From the NCBI GenBank assembly GCA_041658345.1, contig JBBAAK010000006.1, positions 1 through 64,000 on the forward strand: 64,000 bases of DNA, read 5' to 3'. Of this stretch, positions 56,031-64,000 are shown one piece after another. The translations under genes and the position numbers were made by a program. The notes beneath the pieces are model-generated. The model did not search any database. It had not been told where the DNA came from and was given only the letters and a program-made list of their open reading frames with translations. This DNA is from JBAZYV01 sp041658345 (lineage in GTDB: Bacteria > Patescibacteriota > Gracilibacteria > UBA1369 > 2-02-FULL-48-14). The stretch's first letter is position 1, and the number at the start of each line of letters is the position of its first letter.

Positions 56031-56594
56031 ATGAAACGCATACTTATCACACTCGGATTCTTACTTTTGACTGCTTGCGGAAGTGTTGCCAATACAGACA
56101 CGCCAACTGGTGGCGAGTATTTAACTTACACCTATAAAACCACGGAATTTACCATAACAGCACCAGAGGATTGGACAGTTTACGACACTTTTACGTCAGA
56201 ATATCCGGATGGAATGCGGGTAGCTTTTAAAAACAATATGAAAGATAGCGATTTTACAGCTAACGTAAGCGTGGTAAAGGAAGATAATCCAAAAAACTTA
56301 ACCAGTTATGACCTTTCGCAAGAAAAAATCGCAAGCCACAAGGAATCACTTTTAAATTATGTTCTTGTAGCGCAAGAGGAGATTTTAATTGGCGCCCCGG
56401 GAGGGGAAACTCGCACACTATTCAATCAATTTACAGGTAAAAACACGAGTTCCGGACCAACTTTAAATTTTATACAAATGACCGTGGCAAAAGCAGATAA
56501 CAGTTGGACGGTAACCGCGAGCTACCGCGAAGGAGAAGATGAGTTTGTAATCGCAAAATTGTTGGCTACAGTTAAATCATTCACGCTTAAATAA
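56031..56594 (+). CDS. Lipoprotein of unknown function, PsbP/DUF1795-like
   Basis: 187 residues with a lipoprotein signal and lipobox LLTAC (Cys16). The mature part reads YTYKTTEFTITAPEDWTVYDTF..., a PsbP/DUF1795-like beta fold. A TATAAAAT box lies about 10 bases before the ATG, so the mRNA is probably leaderless. The stop overlaps the lgt start (TAATG), pairing a lipoprotein with the enzyme that lipidates it. Confidence 0.8.
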   Translation: MKRILITLGFLLLTACGSVANTDTPTGGEYLTYTYKTTEFTITAPEDWTVYDTFTSEYPDGMRVAFKNNMKDSDFTANVSVVKEDNPKNLTSYDLSQEKIASHKESLLNYVLVAQEEILIGAPGGETRTLFNQFTGKNTSSGPTLNFIQMTVAKADNSWTVTASYREGEDEFVIAKLLATVKSFTLK

Positions 56595-57496
56595 TGTTTA
56601 CTTGGGATCTAAACCCGGTTCTGCTACACGCAGGACCACTGGAAATTCGCTATTATGGAGTATTTTTTGCTTTGGCTTTGGGTTTGGCTTATTCACTTGG
56701 ACGCAAAATGGTGGAGCAAAAAAAACTGTCTGTAGCGCTTTTTGACGAATTGGCATTATATCTTATAATTGGCCTTGTAGCCGGCGCACGCTTTGGGCAC
56801 ATTTTGTTCTATGAACTTGATTATTATTTGGCAAATCCAACGCAAATTATTAAGGTTTGGCAAGGCGGACTTTCGAGCCACGGCGCAACAATCGGCGTGA
56901 TTTTGGCTTACGCCCTATTTTTGTGGAAGAACAGGTTGGGACGAAAAAAAATACATGGCCACAAAGAACCCGCCGTGAAATTCTTCGATTTTGCGGACAT
57001 TATTGTAATTGTAACTTGCATTCCGGCATCACTCGTAAGAATTGGGAACTTTTTTAACAGCGAACTTGTTGGGCGCGTAACTAACGTTGAGTGGGGAACA
57101 ATCTTTGCGCGAGTTGATGAACTCCCCCGCCACCCAAGCCAACTTTATGAAGCTCTAATGGGAGCGGTGATTTTTGTGATTTTGTATCTGTTGTGGACGA
57201 GGAAATATGGATGGCCTTGGGAAAAGACAGTTGCCGACAAACGTAGTATTATTGGCAAAAAAACTTGGCTAGCGAACCTGTTAACGCACCTATTAACGCC
57301 TAAGCTTTTTGTTGGACTATTTTTTGTTCTATATTTTGCAGGCCGTTTTTGTGTTGAATTTTTTAAAGACTTTCCACTGCATGAAGGTTTTTTTAACCTT
57401 ACGACGGGGCAAATTTTGAGTTTGCCGTTCCTGATTTTAGGGATAGCAATGCTTGCGTCGTTTATAAAATATAGTGAAATTCACCGTCGACGGTGA
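56594..57496 (+). CDS. lgt: Prolipoprotein diacylglyceryl transferase
   Basis: 300 residues with seven membrane helices. Lgt transfers diacylglycerol from phosphatidylglycerol to the lipobox cysteine of prolipoproteins. Signatures are ARFGHILFYE, QGGLSSHGATIG and VRIGNFFNSELVGRVT with the conserved Asn and Arg, and RHPSQLYEA. It is translationally coupled to the lipoprotein gene. The last three codons and the stop TGA (HRRR, stop) are encoded within a 22-base palindrome, so that element was captured into the gene end. Confidence 0.95.
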   Translation: MFTWDLNPVLLHAGPLEIRYYGVFFALALGLAYSLGRKMVEQKKLSVALFDELALYLIIGLVAGARFGHILFYELDYYLANPTQIIKVWQGGLSSHGATIGVILAYALFLWKNRLGRKKIHGHKEPAVKFFDFADIIVIVTCIPASLVRIGNFFNSELVGRVTNVEWGTIFARVDELPRHPSQLYEALMGAVIFVILYLLWTRKYGWPWEKTVADKRSIIGKKTWLANLLTHLLTPKLFVGLFFVLYFAGRFCVEFFKDFPLHEGFFNLTTGQILSLPFLILGIAMLASFIKYSEIHRRR

Positions 57497-57499
57497 ATT
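57478..57499. repeat. Palindrome of the repeated module, copy 4 (GTCGAC type)
   Basis: A perfect 22-base palindrome with half-site AATTCACCGTC. It provides the lgt stop codon. It matches the palindrome of copy 3 (9423-9434), extended on both arms. Confidence 0.85.
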
Positions 57500-57553
57500 G
57501 GTCAATAAATCGGCATCCTGTAAAATCTTGACGTGCAAAAATTTGTTTTATAT

Positions 57554-57571
57554 TTCACTCTCGAGAGTGAA
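57554..57571. repeat. Palindrome of the repeated module, copy 5 (CTCGAG type)
   Basis: A perfect 18-base palindrome with half-site TTCACTCTC. It is preceded by a diverged arm (CTGTAAAATCTTGACGTGC) and followed by ACTCCTAAAC, which matches the 3' flank of copy 3 (ACTCCAAAAC). Confidence 0.85.
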
Positions 57572-57673
57572 CTCCTAAACAAAACTAATTTTTGTAAAGA
57601 GCAATAGTCTACCAAAATCAACTTCAGCGGGTGTTCAAAACTAGGATTTCATCCTAAGAAATGCGAAACCATT

Positions 57674-57703
57674 CTCTGAACTAGGACTTTGTCCTGTTCA
57701 GAG
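57674..57703 (-). repeat. tRNA-trailing hairpin, family 2, complete copy
   Basis: On the minus strand it begins 3 bases after the CCA of tRNA-Leu. Outer arms CTCTGAAC/GTTCAGAG enclose AGGAC/GTCCT. Part of it recurs behind tRNA-Met (2830-2851). A related hairpin (AGGAT/ATCCT) lies near 57652. Confidence 0.8.
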
Positions 57704-57705
57704 TT

Positions 57706-57791
57706 TGGTGCCTGGGGAGGGAATTGAACCCTCACAGCCTTACGGCCACAAGATTTTAAGTCTCGCGTGTCTACCATTTCACCACCCAGGC
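57706..57791 (-). tRNA. tRNA-Leu (TAA)
   Basis: 86 bases with a long variable arm as in class II tRNAs. Acceptor GCCTGGG pairs with CCCAGGC. Anticodon loop CTTAAAA gives TAA. T-arm GAGGGTTCAATTCCCTC. CCA is encoded. Confidence 0.93.
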
Positions 57792-57837
57792 GCCGAAGTT
57801 GATGCCCCCAAGCAGAAGCAAGGGGAGAAATGCAGGC

Positions 57838-57867
57838 CTCGCAACAGGAATTTTATTCCGTTGCGAG
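57838..57867 (-). repeat. tRNA-trailing hairpin, family 1, copy 2
   Basis: It starts 1 base behind the CCA of tRNA-Cys on the minus strand. Outer stem CTCGCAAC/GTTGCGAG, inner stem GGAAT/ATTCC. It is 29/30 identical to the hairpin behind tRNA-Met. Confidence 0.85.
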
Positions 57868-57868
57868 T

Positions 57869-57943
57869 TGGAGGCGAGGACGGGATTCGAACCCGTTTGG
57901 TACGGTTTTGCAAACCGCTGCGTAACCATTCCGCCACCTCGCC
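57869..57943 (-). tRNA. tRNA-Cys (GCA)
   Basis: 75 bases. Acceptor GGCGAGG pairs with CCTCGCC, the discriminator is U, the anticodon is GCA in TTTGCAAA, the T-arm is ACGGGTTCGAATCCCGT and CCA is encoded. Confidence 0.93.
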
Positions 57944-57990
57944 GTATTAATCGCAACTTTAGAGCAAGAGCTCTGTCTTGTCTAAAGATA

Positions 57991-58066
57991 TGGTGGACCG
58001 GGAGGGACTTGAACCCTCGACCAAAAGATTAAGAGTCTTCTGCTCTACCGACTGAGCTACCGATCC
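57991..58066 (-). tRNA. tRNA-Lys (CTT)
   Basis: 76 bases. Acceptor GGATCGG pairs with CCGGTCC (one G-U). The anticodon is CTT in ACTCTTAAT, the T-arm is GAGGGTTCAAGTCCCTC and CCA is encoded. It is the first gene of a Lys-Cys-Leu cluster on the minus strand. Confidence 0.93.
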
Positions 58067-58132
58067 ACGCGGGAAACTCTAACAAAAGCGCACACCTCTA
58101 GCAATGTTTTTTGGAAATGTTATAGTCTGGAC

Positions 58133-59437
58133 ATGAAACTAAAAACCGTATTTGCTTGCCAAAATTGTGGATACCAAACCGGTAAATGGCTTGGTAAGTG
58201 CCCATCCTGTAACGAATGGAACACTTTTGTTGAAGACGTAATCAACGTGGGCAAAGAAGAAGTTACGCGCCACACAAGGCTCGGCAATGCAGAAAAACCT
58301 CAAAATATCGAGATCAACTCACCCACAAAACCGCGCATAAAAACGGGCATAGCAGAATTCGACACAGTCCTTGGCGGAGGAATTGTAGAAAGTAGCCTGA
58401 TTTTACTATCCGGCGAGCCAGGCATTGGAAAATCCACCTTAACACTCCAGGTTGTAGACCGCATGGCGGGACTTATAGATCCTCAAAAAACCGTTCTCTA
58501 CGTAACCGGCGAAGAGGCAATCGAACAGGTTGCAGACCGCGCAAAACGCCTCGGCCTTAAACAAAAAAACATTTCACTACTCTACGAGACCTCAGTCGAA
58601 AACATAATCACCGCAATAGATAACGAGAAACCGGCCTTTTTGGTGGTAGATTCAATCCAAGTCCTCACTTCCCAAGATATTGCAGGAACCGCAGGAAGTT
58701 TGAGCCAAGTTAGATATGCAACAGAAATCCTAATGAATGAGATTAAAACTCGCAAAATTCCCCTGCTTTTGATTGGTCACGTAAACAAAGAAGGTAATAT
58801 TGCAGGCCCAAAAGTTCTTGAACATTTGGTAGACACTGTTTTACTGCTCGAAGGTGAACGCGATCACGAACTTAGAATGCTACGCGCGCTAAAAAATCGT
58901 TTTGGGCCAGTAAGTGAAATTGGACTTTTTGAAATGACAAGCGAGGGCATGTGCGAAGTCAAAAATCCCGGTGAACGCGTACTTGCCAATAGACCTCAAA
59001 ATACCATTGGAAGCGCACTCACCATAAGCATGGAAGGCAATCGACCATTTTTGATGGAGGTACAGGCCTTGGTAAGCCAAACAACTTTTGGTTACCCAAA
59101 ACGAATGGCGAGCGGATTTGATAGAAATCGCCTGGAACTACTCATTGCAGTCCTACAAAAACACAACAAAATGAACCTGATGGACCAAGACGTATACATA
59201 AATGTTGCGTCCGGAATGCACTTAAACGATCCTTCTGCAGATTTGGCCGTTTGCATGGCGATTGCATCGAGTTTTTACGGCAAAGCGATCCCAAGAAATG
59301 AAGTTGTTTTTGGCGAAGTAGGCCTAACTGGCGAAATAAGGAGCAGTTTTAAAGATAACGAGCGCCAGAAATCCGCCCAAAAAATGGGCCTCACCACAAA
59401 AACCATTACACATTTGACAAAACTTACCTTGCCTTAA
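58133..59437 (+). CDS. radA: DNA repair protein RadA (Sms)
   Basis: 434 residues. An N-terminal zinc finger (C9, C12, C23, C26: CQNCGYQTG...CPSCNEW) is followed by the RecA-like ATPase with Walker A GEPGIGKST (94-102), Walker B FLVVDSIQ, the RadA-specific KNRFGP (about residue 252) and a C-terminal Lon-protease-like domain. RadA promotes branch migration in recombination repair and natural transformation. A TATAGT box lies about 6 bases before the ATG, so the transcript may be leaderless. It diverges from the tRNA cluster. Confidence 0.95.
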   Translation: MKLKTVFACQNCGYQTGKWLGKCPSCNEWNTFVEDVINVGKEEVTRHTRLGNAEKPQNIEINSPTKPRIKTGIAEFDTVLGGGIVESSLILLSGEPGIGKSTLTLQVVDRMAGLIDPQKTVLYVTGEEAIEQVADRAKRLGLKQKNISLLYETSVENIITAIDNEKPAFLVVDSIQVLTSQDIAGTAGSLSQVRYATEILMNEIKTRKIPLLLIGHVNKEGNIAGPKVLEHLVDTVLLLEGERDHELRMLRALKNRFGPVSEIGLFEMTSEGMCEVKNPGERVLANRPQNTIGSALTISMEGNRPFLMEVQALVSQTTFGYPKRMASGFDRNRLELLIAVLQKHNKMNLMDQDVYINVASGMHLNDPSADLAVCMAIASSFYGKAIPRNEVVFGEVGLTGEIRSSFKDNERQKSAQKMGLTTKTITHLTKLTLP

Positions 59438-59477
59438 ACGTAAGATGTGTTAGAATACAAAAACAAAAGCAAAAACC

Positions 59478-61334
59478 ATGAGCGTAGCCTCTAAAACTGC
59501 AGATTTACCGGACCTAGATTCTAGCCCTCAACCTGGCACACTGGATGAGCTTTTAACAAAAGCGCGAGCAGAAGTAACAAGCGAGGGGTTTAGACGTGGA
59601 GCACAGTTATCAAAAACACTAACAGACCCGACAGAGTCCCACAGAGCTGAGATCTTGGCCGTAATCGGAAAATATGCACAGGCATTACCAAAAGATTATC
59701 CTCAATCACATTTCCTAAGACCGGCAAATAAACCGGACGGGACTCCAAATGCAAGGCATCATTGGGCACTTAGTCCGCTGGATAGAACAGGAAATGCACT
59801 TTGGATTGAGCTGGAACAGGTAGCGGACAAAATAAAAGGCACATTAACCGATATTACTGCCGGCACAGACGTCCAAACCATGCTTCTACTTGGTAATATT
59901 CTTAATTCAAGAACCGCGAATACCAATCAAATTTTAACAATTAATGGAACTGGGAGGAAAATCAGCCCTAAAGAGATATATGATATTTGGAAAGAAATGG
60001 ATACAGGTGCTAACACAACAGATTCAACTCAAAAATCCATTGAATTTTGCAGAAGGATAGGAATTGAACTGGAAGCAGGAAAAGAAAAAGAAACTATACG
60101 AGATGTTAAAGACATGGCTTGGATTTTTCTATCAAAAATAATGCGAAATGCCAATGATGTGCTTGCTGTAGCAGAAGGAGAGGAAACAATAACAATTCTT
60201 GGAATAAGTGATACTTTACACAATATCAGCTTGTTTGAATGGTTAAGCACTTTATTTGAAAAAACAGGAGATCCAACGCTAAGACTGGAAGCACAACTAC
60301 TCTTAAAATTAAGTTTAGAATTTTTTAACATAACAAACAGCAAAGCATTTAAAAATGGTACTCAAATGCTTCCGGCCGTAGATAAAAAAGTACAAGAAGT
60401 GCTTACTCCAACAAATGAGACAACGAGATATAATAGATTAAAATTTAAGAATTCTGGCAAAAAAACTGAGATAGAGATAGATATAAATAAATTTAAATCA
60501 ACGCCCTTGCGCAGGATAGAAATAGCCGGCTTCGATCAATTCAAAAAACGAGCAATATTTATTGGCTTCAACCACAAAGGAGAGGAATCCATTCTAACAA
60601 AATTATTAACAAGAGAGCCTGACGCAAATCCGGAAGAGTTACGGGATATTTTAAGATGTACCTTAGTAATCCCGGACGTAACCACGGAAGATTTAACGAC
60701 CAACGCAAATGAAGAAAAAGATTACTTTAAGGCAATTGCCAGAAAACTCGGGGAACAAATGGGCTTAAGCTATAGAGAAGAATCAACCGTAAAAGATAAT
60801 CCTCTACAAGTTGGCGAATTCACTATTGAAGATGATTTACAGAAAAAAGATTCATTATTCCGAAACATAAAATTGTTGGGAGTACTACCTGATCCAAAGG
60901 ACCCAACACAAATCGGCACTACAATAGAAATACAAATCAATCCAATAGATTTACATGAAGTCACGAATGGGATAGATTCACCATTTGGGCACGATAAATA
61001 TGAAGCAATGCGTAATTGCAATGTTGCAAAAAATACGCTCGCAGAAGACCTGTACCCACAAGCAATTGCTGAGTTAGATAAACATTATGCAAGGCTGGAA
61101 GAAGAAAGAGGAAAGGCAATAAAAGCAGGAATTGAATACACAAAAACCCGCGGAGAACAGATGCGGAGAGAAGCCGAGGACAATTTAGGCCCAACAACAA
61201 ACGGAGAAAGCCAAACACCGCCAACTGATGCGGAAGGTGTTATAGGGGGAAGAAATAAGCGTTTAAATCCCAAAAGACTGCTTAACATTCTTCTCGCAAG
61301 TTTTCGCAAGTTCCTCAGCACTCACTCCTCTTAA
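59478..61334 (+). CDS. Large soluble protein of unknown function
   Basis: 618 residues without signal or membrane helix. Helical through about residue 330. Residues of about 345-510 alternate strands and helices (TPLRRIEIAGFDQFKKRAIFIGF, EELRDILRCTLVIPDV, GTTIEIQINPIDLHEV), faintly recalling the RelA/SpoT nucleotidyltransferase fold (RDILR...V and EIQI). I cannot confirm its catalytic residues, so this is only a hint. A low-complexity tail (about 570-590) precedes a basic C-terminal helix. A TAGAAT box lies 22 bases upstream. The 3' end overlaps tatD by 72 bases, an unusually long tail-to-tail overlap. Confidence 0.6.
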   Translation: MSVASKTADLPDLDSSPQPGTLDELLTKARAEVTSEGFRRGAQLSKTLTDPTESHRAEILAVIGKYAQALPKDYPQSHFLRPANKPDGTPNARHHWALSPLDRTGNALWIELEQVADKIKGTLTDITAGTDVQTMLLLGNILNSRTANTNQILTINGTGRKISPKEIYDIWKEMDTGANTTDSTQKSIEFCRRIGIELEAGKEKETIRDVKDMAWIFLSKIMRNANDVLAVAEGEETITILGISDTLHNISLFEWLSTLFEKTGDPTLRLEAQLLLKLSLEFFNITNSKAFKNGTQMLPAVDKKVQEVLTPTNETTRYNRLKFKNSGKKTEIEIDINKFKSTPLRRIEIAGFDQFKKRAIFIGFNHKGEESILTKLLTREPDANPEELRDILRCTLVIPDVTTEDLTTNANEEKDYFKAIARKLGEQMGLSYREESTVKDNPLQVGEFTIEDDLQKKDSLFRNIKLLGVLPDPKDPTQIGTTIEIQINPIDLHEVTNGIDSPFGHDKYEAMRNCNVAKNTLAEDLYPQAIAELDKHYARLEEERGKAIKAGIEYTKTRGEQMRREAEDNLGPTTNGESQTPPTDAEGVIGGRNKRLNPKRLLNILLASFRKFLSTHSS

Positions 61335-62018
61335 TTCCGCGATTTTTTCGTAAATTTCCACGATATAGGCCATCTCGTTAACCTGTCCGCGCTTTGACTG
61401 TGGTGGCAAATAAGGACAATCGGTTTCCACAAAAAATAAATCCTCAGGAACAGCCTTAACAACATCGCGCAAACCATCCGCTTTTGGATAAGTAACAATA
61501 CCGGTAAAAGAAGTATAGTAGCCCCTCTCCCAAACTTTGCGGGCAAAATCCAAATCATAGCTGTAGCAATGAAAAACCGCTTTTTCAAGCTTTTCATCAA
61601 TCAAAATCTTTAGCGTTTCTTCCCCAGAATCACGCGAGTGAATAACACACGGCAAAGCAAGTTCCTTTGCCAAACGAATCTGCTTTCTAAAAACCTCTTC
61701 CTGCTTTTCTGGTGAAAATTTATTACGAAAATAATCGAGCCCAATCTCCCCAATCGCCACAACTTTTGGGCTTTTTGATTTCTCGCGCATCCAAGAAATT
61801 TCCTCATCACTTAAATCATCACATTCGCTTGGATGAATGCCAAGTACCGCAAAAATAGACGGAAATTTCTCTGCCATTTCAAGCGTCAACCTATTAGCTT
61901 CCTTGGTATAGCCAACAGAAATTATCTTTCCAACACCGGCCTTCTCCGCACGCCGAACCACCTGCGCAGGATTTTCATACGATTCAGAGAAAGGATGGCA
62001 ATGGGTATCAATCCACAT
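61263..62018 (-). CDS. tatD: TatD-family metal-dependent DNase
   Basis: 251 residues. The TIM-barrel signature starts MWIDTHCHPF with the HxH metal ligands. Further ligands are in GEIGLDYF, VIHSRDS, AVFHCYS and ETDCPYLPP. TatD enzymes are 3'-5' exonucleases or deoxyribonucleases in DNA repair and degradation. It is the last gene of the prmC-prfA-tatD operon (10 bases after prfA). Confidence 0.93.
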   Translation of the reverse strand: MWIDTHCHPFSESYENPAQVVRRAEKAGVGKIISVGYTKEANRLTLEMAEKFPSIFAVLGIHPSECDDLSDEEISWMREKSKSPKVVAIGEIGLDYFRNKFSPEKQEEVFRKQIRLAKELALPCVIHSRDSGEETLKILIDEKLEKAVFHCYSYDLDFARKVWERGYYTSFTGIVTYPKADGLRDVVKAVPEDLFFVETDCPYLPPQSKRGQVNEMAYIVEIYEKIAELRGVSAEELAKTCEKNVKQSFGI

Positions 62019-62028
62019 AATTTAAAAA

Positions 62029-63093
62029 TTATTCCACACTTTGTGAAAGCCTTTTTGCCTGATCTTCCAAAATTAGCGCATCAATTAAAGGGTCAAGCCC
62101 TCCATCCATAATTGCAGGAATATTGCTAAAGTTTTGCCCAATCCTGTGATCCGTAACCCTATCTTGCGGAAAATTATAAGTCCTGATTTTGTCCGACCTG
62201 TCTCCACTCCCAATCTGTGCAAGACGCACCTCACCTAGTTCTCTGGCGCGTTTCTCAAGCTCCGCCGCATAAACACGTGACCTTAAAACGCCCATGGCTT
62301 TAATCTTATTTTTTAATTGTGATTTTTCATCCTGACAAATCACCACAGTTCCGGTTGGAATATGTATTATGCGCACAGCTGACTCGGTTTTATTAACACT
62401 CTGGCCCCCATGCCCACCCGCACGAAATACATCGATTCTTAAATCTTGATCCGAAATGTTCACATCAACTTCTTCCGCCTCCGGCAAAACCGCAACTGAA
62501 GCAGCGGAAGTATGCACGCGTCCTTTTGCCTCAGTTTCCGGAATCCGCTGAACTCTGTGCACCCCGCTTTCATACTTCATTCGCCCGTAAGTGCCATTAC
62601 CGATAACCTTAAAAACAACTTCTTTGAGCCCTTTTTCACCGGGACTTTCACTAATCATTTCCACTTGGTAGCCCTTTTCTTTTATATAACGCAAATACAT
62701 TCTAAGTAGCTCTTCCCCAAAAAGCGCAGCCTCATCACCACCTGTTCCTGCACGGATTTCCATAATGCAATTCTTGCTATCATTTGGATCCTTTGGCACA
62801 AGTTCAAGTTTTAACTCCTCCTCAAGTTTTAAAAGTTTCTCTTTTGCCAAATCAAGATCTTCCTTTGCCATTTCACGGATTTCCGGATCAGAATCTTCCA
62901 AAAGAGCTTCATTGTCTGCAATCTGTTTTTCCAGTTTTTGCATCTGTTCAAAAAGCAAAACCGTACCTTCAATCTCGCGCCTGCGAACAAGCAATTTTTG
63001 GTATTCAGATTGATTGGCTATAACGGCAGGATTGGCCATTACCTCATTTAGCTGAGCCAGCTCATCCGCAAGTTTTTGGAGTTTCTCTTTCAT
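62029..63093 (-). CDS. prfA: Peptide chain release factor 1
   Basis: 354 residues. RF1 terminates translation at UAA and UAG. It has the catalytic GGQ loop (GGHGGQSVNKTESAVRI) and the RF1-like recognition region RVQRIPETEAKGRVHTSA. A PxT-type tripeptide is visible as PET. The length is typical. It follows prmC after 19 bases; PrmC methylates the glutamine of this GGQ, so enzyme and target share an operon. Confidence 0.96.
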   Translation of the reverse strand: MKEKLQKLADELAQLNEVMANPAVIANQSEYQKLLVRRREIEGTVLLFEQMQKLEKQIADNEALLEDSDPEIREMAKEDLDLAKEKLLKLEEELKLELVPKDPNDSKNCIMEIRAGTGGDEAALFGEELLRMYLRYIKEKGYQVEMISESPGEKGLKEVVFKVIGNGTYGRMKYESGVHRVQRIPETEAKGRVHTSAASVAVLPEAEEVDVNISDQDLRIDVFRAGGHGGQSVNKTESAVRIIHIPTGTVVICQDEKSQLKNKIKAMGVLRSRVYAAELEKRARELGEVRLAQIGSGDRSDKIRTYNFPQDRVTDHRIGQNFSNIPAIMDGGLDPLIDALILEDQAKRLSQSVE

Positions 63094-63112
63094 AAGTTGT
63101 TGTGGCTTAGTT

Positions 63113-63934
63113 TTAGCAAGAAAACGGCTTTCTTTCCAGAAGAAAATGCCTATCCAAGCCTTCGTAATCTTGCCTTAAAGTGAATTCCATCTCAGGTAAA
63201 AGTTCGCATGCTAGTGATCTAATGGCTTCCCCTTGCGAAAATCCAAGCTCACCAAATACGTATTTAAAGCCCCTGCCCTGCATACGGATTTGTTCAAAAA
63301 GACGACGATAAAGCTCTAAACCATCTTCTCCTCCAAACAAGGCCAAATGAGGTTCATATTTTTCCACATTTTCCGCAATAGATGCATGCTCCACCAAACC
63401 TATATAAGGCAAATTACACACGAGTGTATCAAAATTTTCTTGCGGAACCTCATCAAGCAAATCAGATTGAATCAGCCCAATATCCACCCCGCACTGAACA
63501 CAATTTTTGTTCGCCACAACAAGTGCAGAGGAACTAACATCCGTGGCAACAACTTTAAGCTCAGGCCTGGTCTTTTTAATGGCAATTGCAATCGCGCCAC
63601 TCCCCGTGCCAATTTCTAAAACGCTATCTTGCGCTTTAGAAAGCGCCCAAGTAACCAACTGCTCAGTGCAAGGGCGCGGAATCAAAACATTTTCATCCAC
63701 ATATAGCTCTATACCAAAAAACTCCTTTTTATGAGTCAAATAAGCAACCGGAACCCCATTCATTATTTTGACCCAAGCCTTTTGCAAAAGAGCAAGTTTT
63801 TCTACAGGAATTTCATCTTTGGAATTTGCCACCAAATCCAGCCTATTTAAACCCAGCAAGTCACATAAAAAAACTTCCATCTCTATCCGCAGATGGGCTT
63901 TTTGAGCAAGACGAAGAACTTCACCGATAAGCAC
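63113..63934 (-). CDS. prmC: Release factor glutamine methyltransferase (PrmC/HemK)
   Basis: 273 residues. An N-terminal helical domain binds the release factor. The SAM-binding motif is VLEIGTGSGAIAIA, and the catalytic motif usually written NPPY reads NLPYIG here. FGGEDGLELYRRLF is a typical PrmC segment. The Pro-to-Leu change in the motif is uncommon but leaves the Asn that holds the substrate Gln. It lies 8 bases behind the partial upstream gene and 19 bases before prfA. Confidence 0.93.
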   Translation of the reverse strand: MLIGEVLRLAQKAHLRIEMEVFLCDLLGLNRLDLVANSKDEIPVEKLALLQKAWVKIMNGVPVAYLTHKKEFFGIELYVDENVLIPRPCTEQLVTWALSKAQDSVLEIGTGSGAIAIAIKKTRPELKVVATDVSSSALVVANKNCVQCGVDIGLIQSDLLDEVPQENFDTLVCNLPYIGLVEHASIAENVEKYEPHLALFGGEDGLELYRRLFEQIRMQGRGFKYVFGELGFSQGEAIRSLACELLPEMEFTLRQDYEGLDRHFLLERKPFSC

Positions 63935-63942
63935 AGTGTCAT

Positions 63943-64000
63943 TTATTGGTAGAACTTGTTGCGTTCCTTTTCTGCACGGTAACCCTCACGTTTTAATGCT
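63943..64000 (-). CDS. 3' end of a gene upstream of prmC (partial)
   Basis: The last 18 codons (ALKREGYRAEKERNKFYQ, then TAA) of a gene cut by the window edge. The 8-base gap to prmC supports a common operon. Basic composition would fit a small ribosomal or RNA-binding protein, but the fragment is too short to identify. Confidence 0.5.
   Translation of the reverse strand, partial: ALKREGYRAEKERNKFYQ

Noticed and set aside
57705..58032. Open frames over the tRNA cluster, one resembling annotated small proteins
   Set aside because: They are translations of tRNA-Leu, tRNA-Cys and tRNA-Lys; such spurious proteins are common in databases.

Overview
The window looks like a chromosome segment of a Patescibacteria (CPR) bacterium. 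I infer this from several traits. Many genes lack Shine-Dalgarno sequences and sit 8-15 bases behind a TATAAT-like box. The 16S rRNA gene is not linked to 23S or 5S. It carries lineage-type changes at usually invariant sites (GGAATAGACGGGG instead of GGAATTGACGGGG, and an AUCUCC anti-SD). Housekeeping genes are single, slightly short copies in small operons, mixed with large secreted proteins. TGA ends several genes (lgt, the HNH gene, a membrane protein), so the code is standard and the UGA=Gly lineages are unlikely. A finer placement, such as Peregrinibacteria, is only a guess.

Layout. 0.1-13 kb: cell-envelope and housekeeping genes (secreted protein, murC, FtsB/DivIC-like, two CAT-anticodon tRNAs, csoR-like repressor, DnaQ-like exonuclease, LytR-CpsA-Psr protein, VirD4/TraG-like ATPase, glycyl-tRNA synthetase, DUF3467 protein, GerMN-like lipoprotein, RluA-like synthase). 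13-17 kb: a regulator cluster with three TrmB-like proteins (one frameshifted at a C7 tract) and an OmpR-type protein with a degenerate receiver. 17.3-26.3 kb: a 2353-residue RHS/YD-repeat polymorphic toxin, then four small AT-rich genes that probably include its immunity gene. 26.3-33.5 kb: quinone-oxidoreductase-like enzyme, PilX-like protein, MopE-motif surface protein with an acidic SD-repeat stalk, ProC homologue and CHASE2 adenylate cyclase.

Two stretches behave like inserted islands. Island A (33382-37035) lies between two copies of the last 88 bases of the cyclase gene. It holds a PQ-loop-like membrane protein and a three-part fusion enzyme (GNAT, DUF364-like, PLP decarboxylase). Island B (38853-50059) is bounded by a perfect 25-base direct repeat and lies directly behind the 16S rRNA gene. 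It carries five tightly packed genes on the 16S strand: two membrane proteins, a beta-helix protein, a class A penicillin-binding protein and a membrane-anchored J-domain protein, plus one convergent small gene. A terminator fitting the end of the 16S transcript now lies beyond the far repeat, so rRNA transcription may run into the island. This is the best candidate for an undescribed system.

50-64 kb: 16S rRNA, HNH protein, clpP-alr, ATP-grasp protein, lipoprotein-lgt pair, a Lys-Cys-Leu tRNA cluster, radA, a large unknown protein, and an operon ending prmC-prfA-tatD. Short repeats tie the window together: a 46-base module built on a covarying palindrome, hairpins directly behind unrelated tRNA genes, and a TTGTCAGT-type operator that may be read by the TrmB-like regulators. 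No transposase, integrase or CRISPR array was seen.
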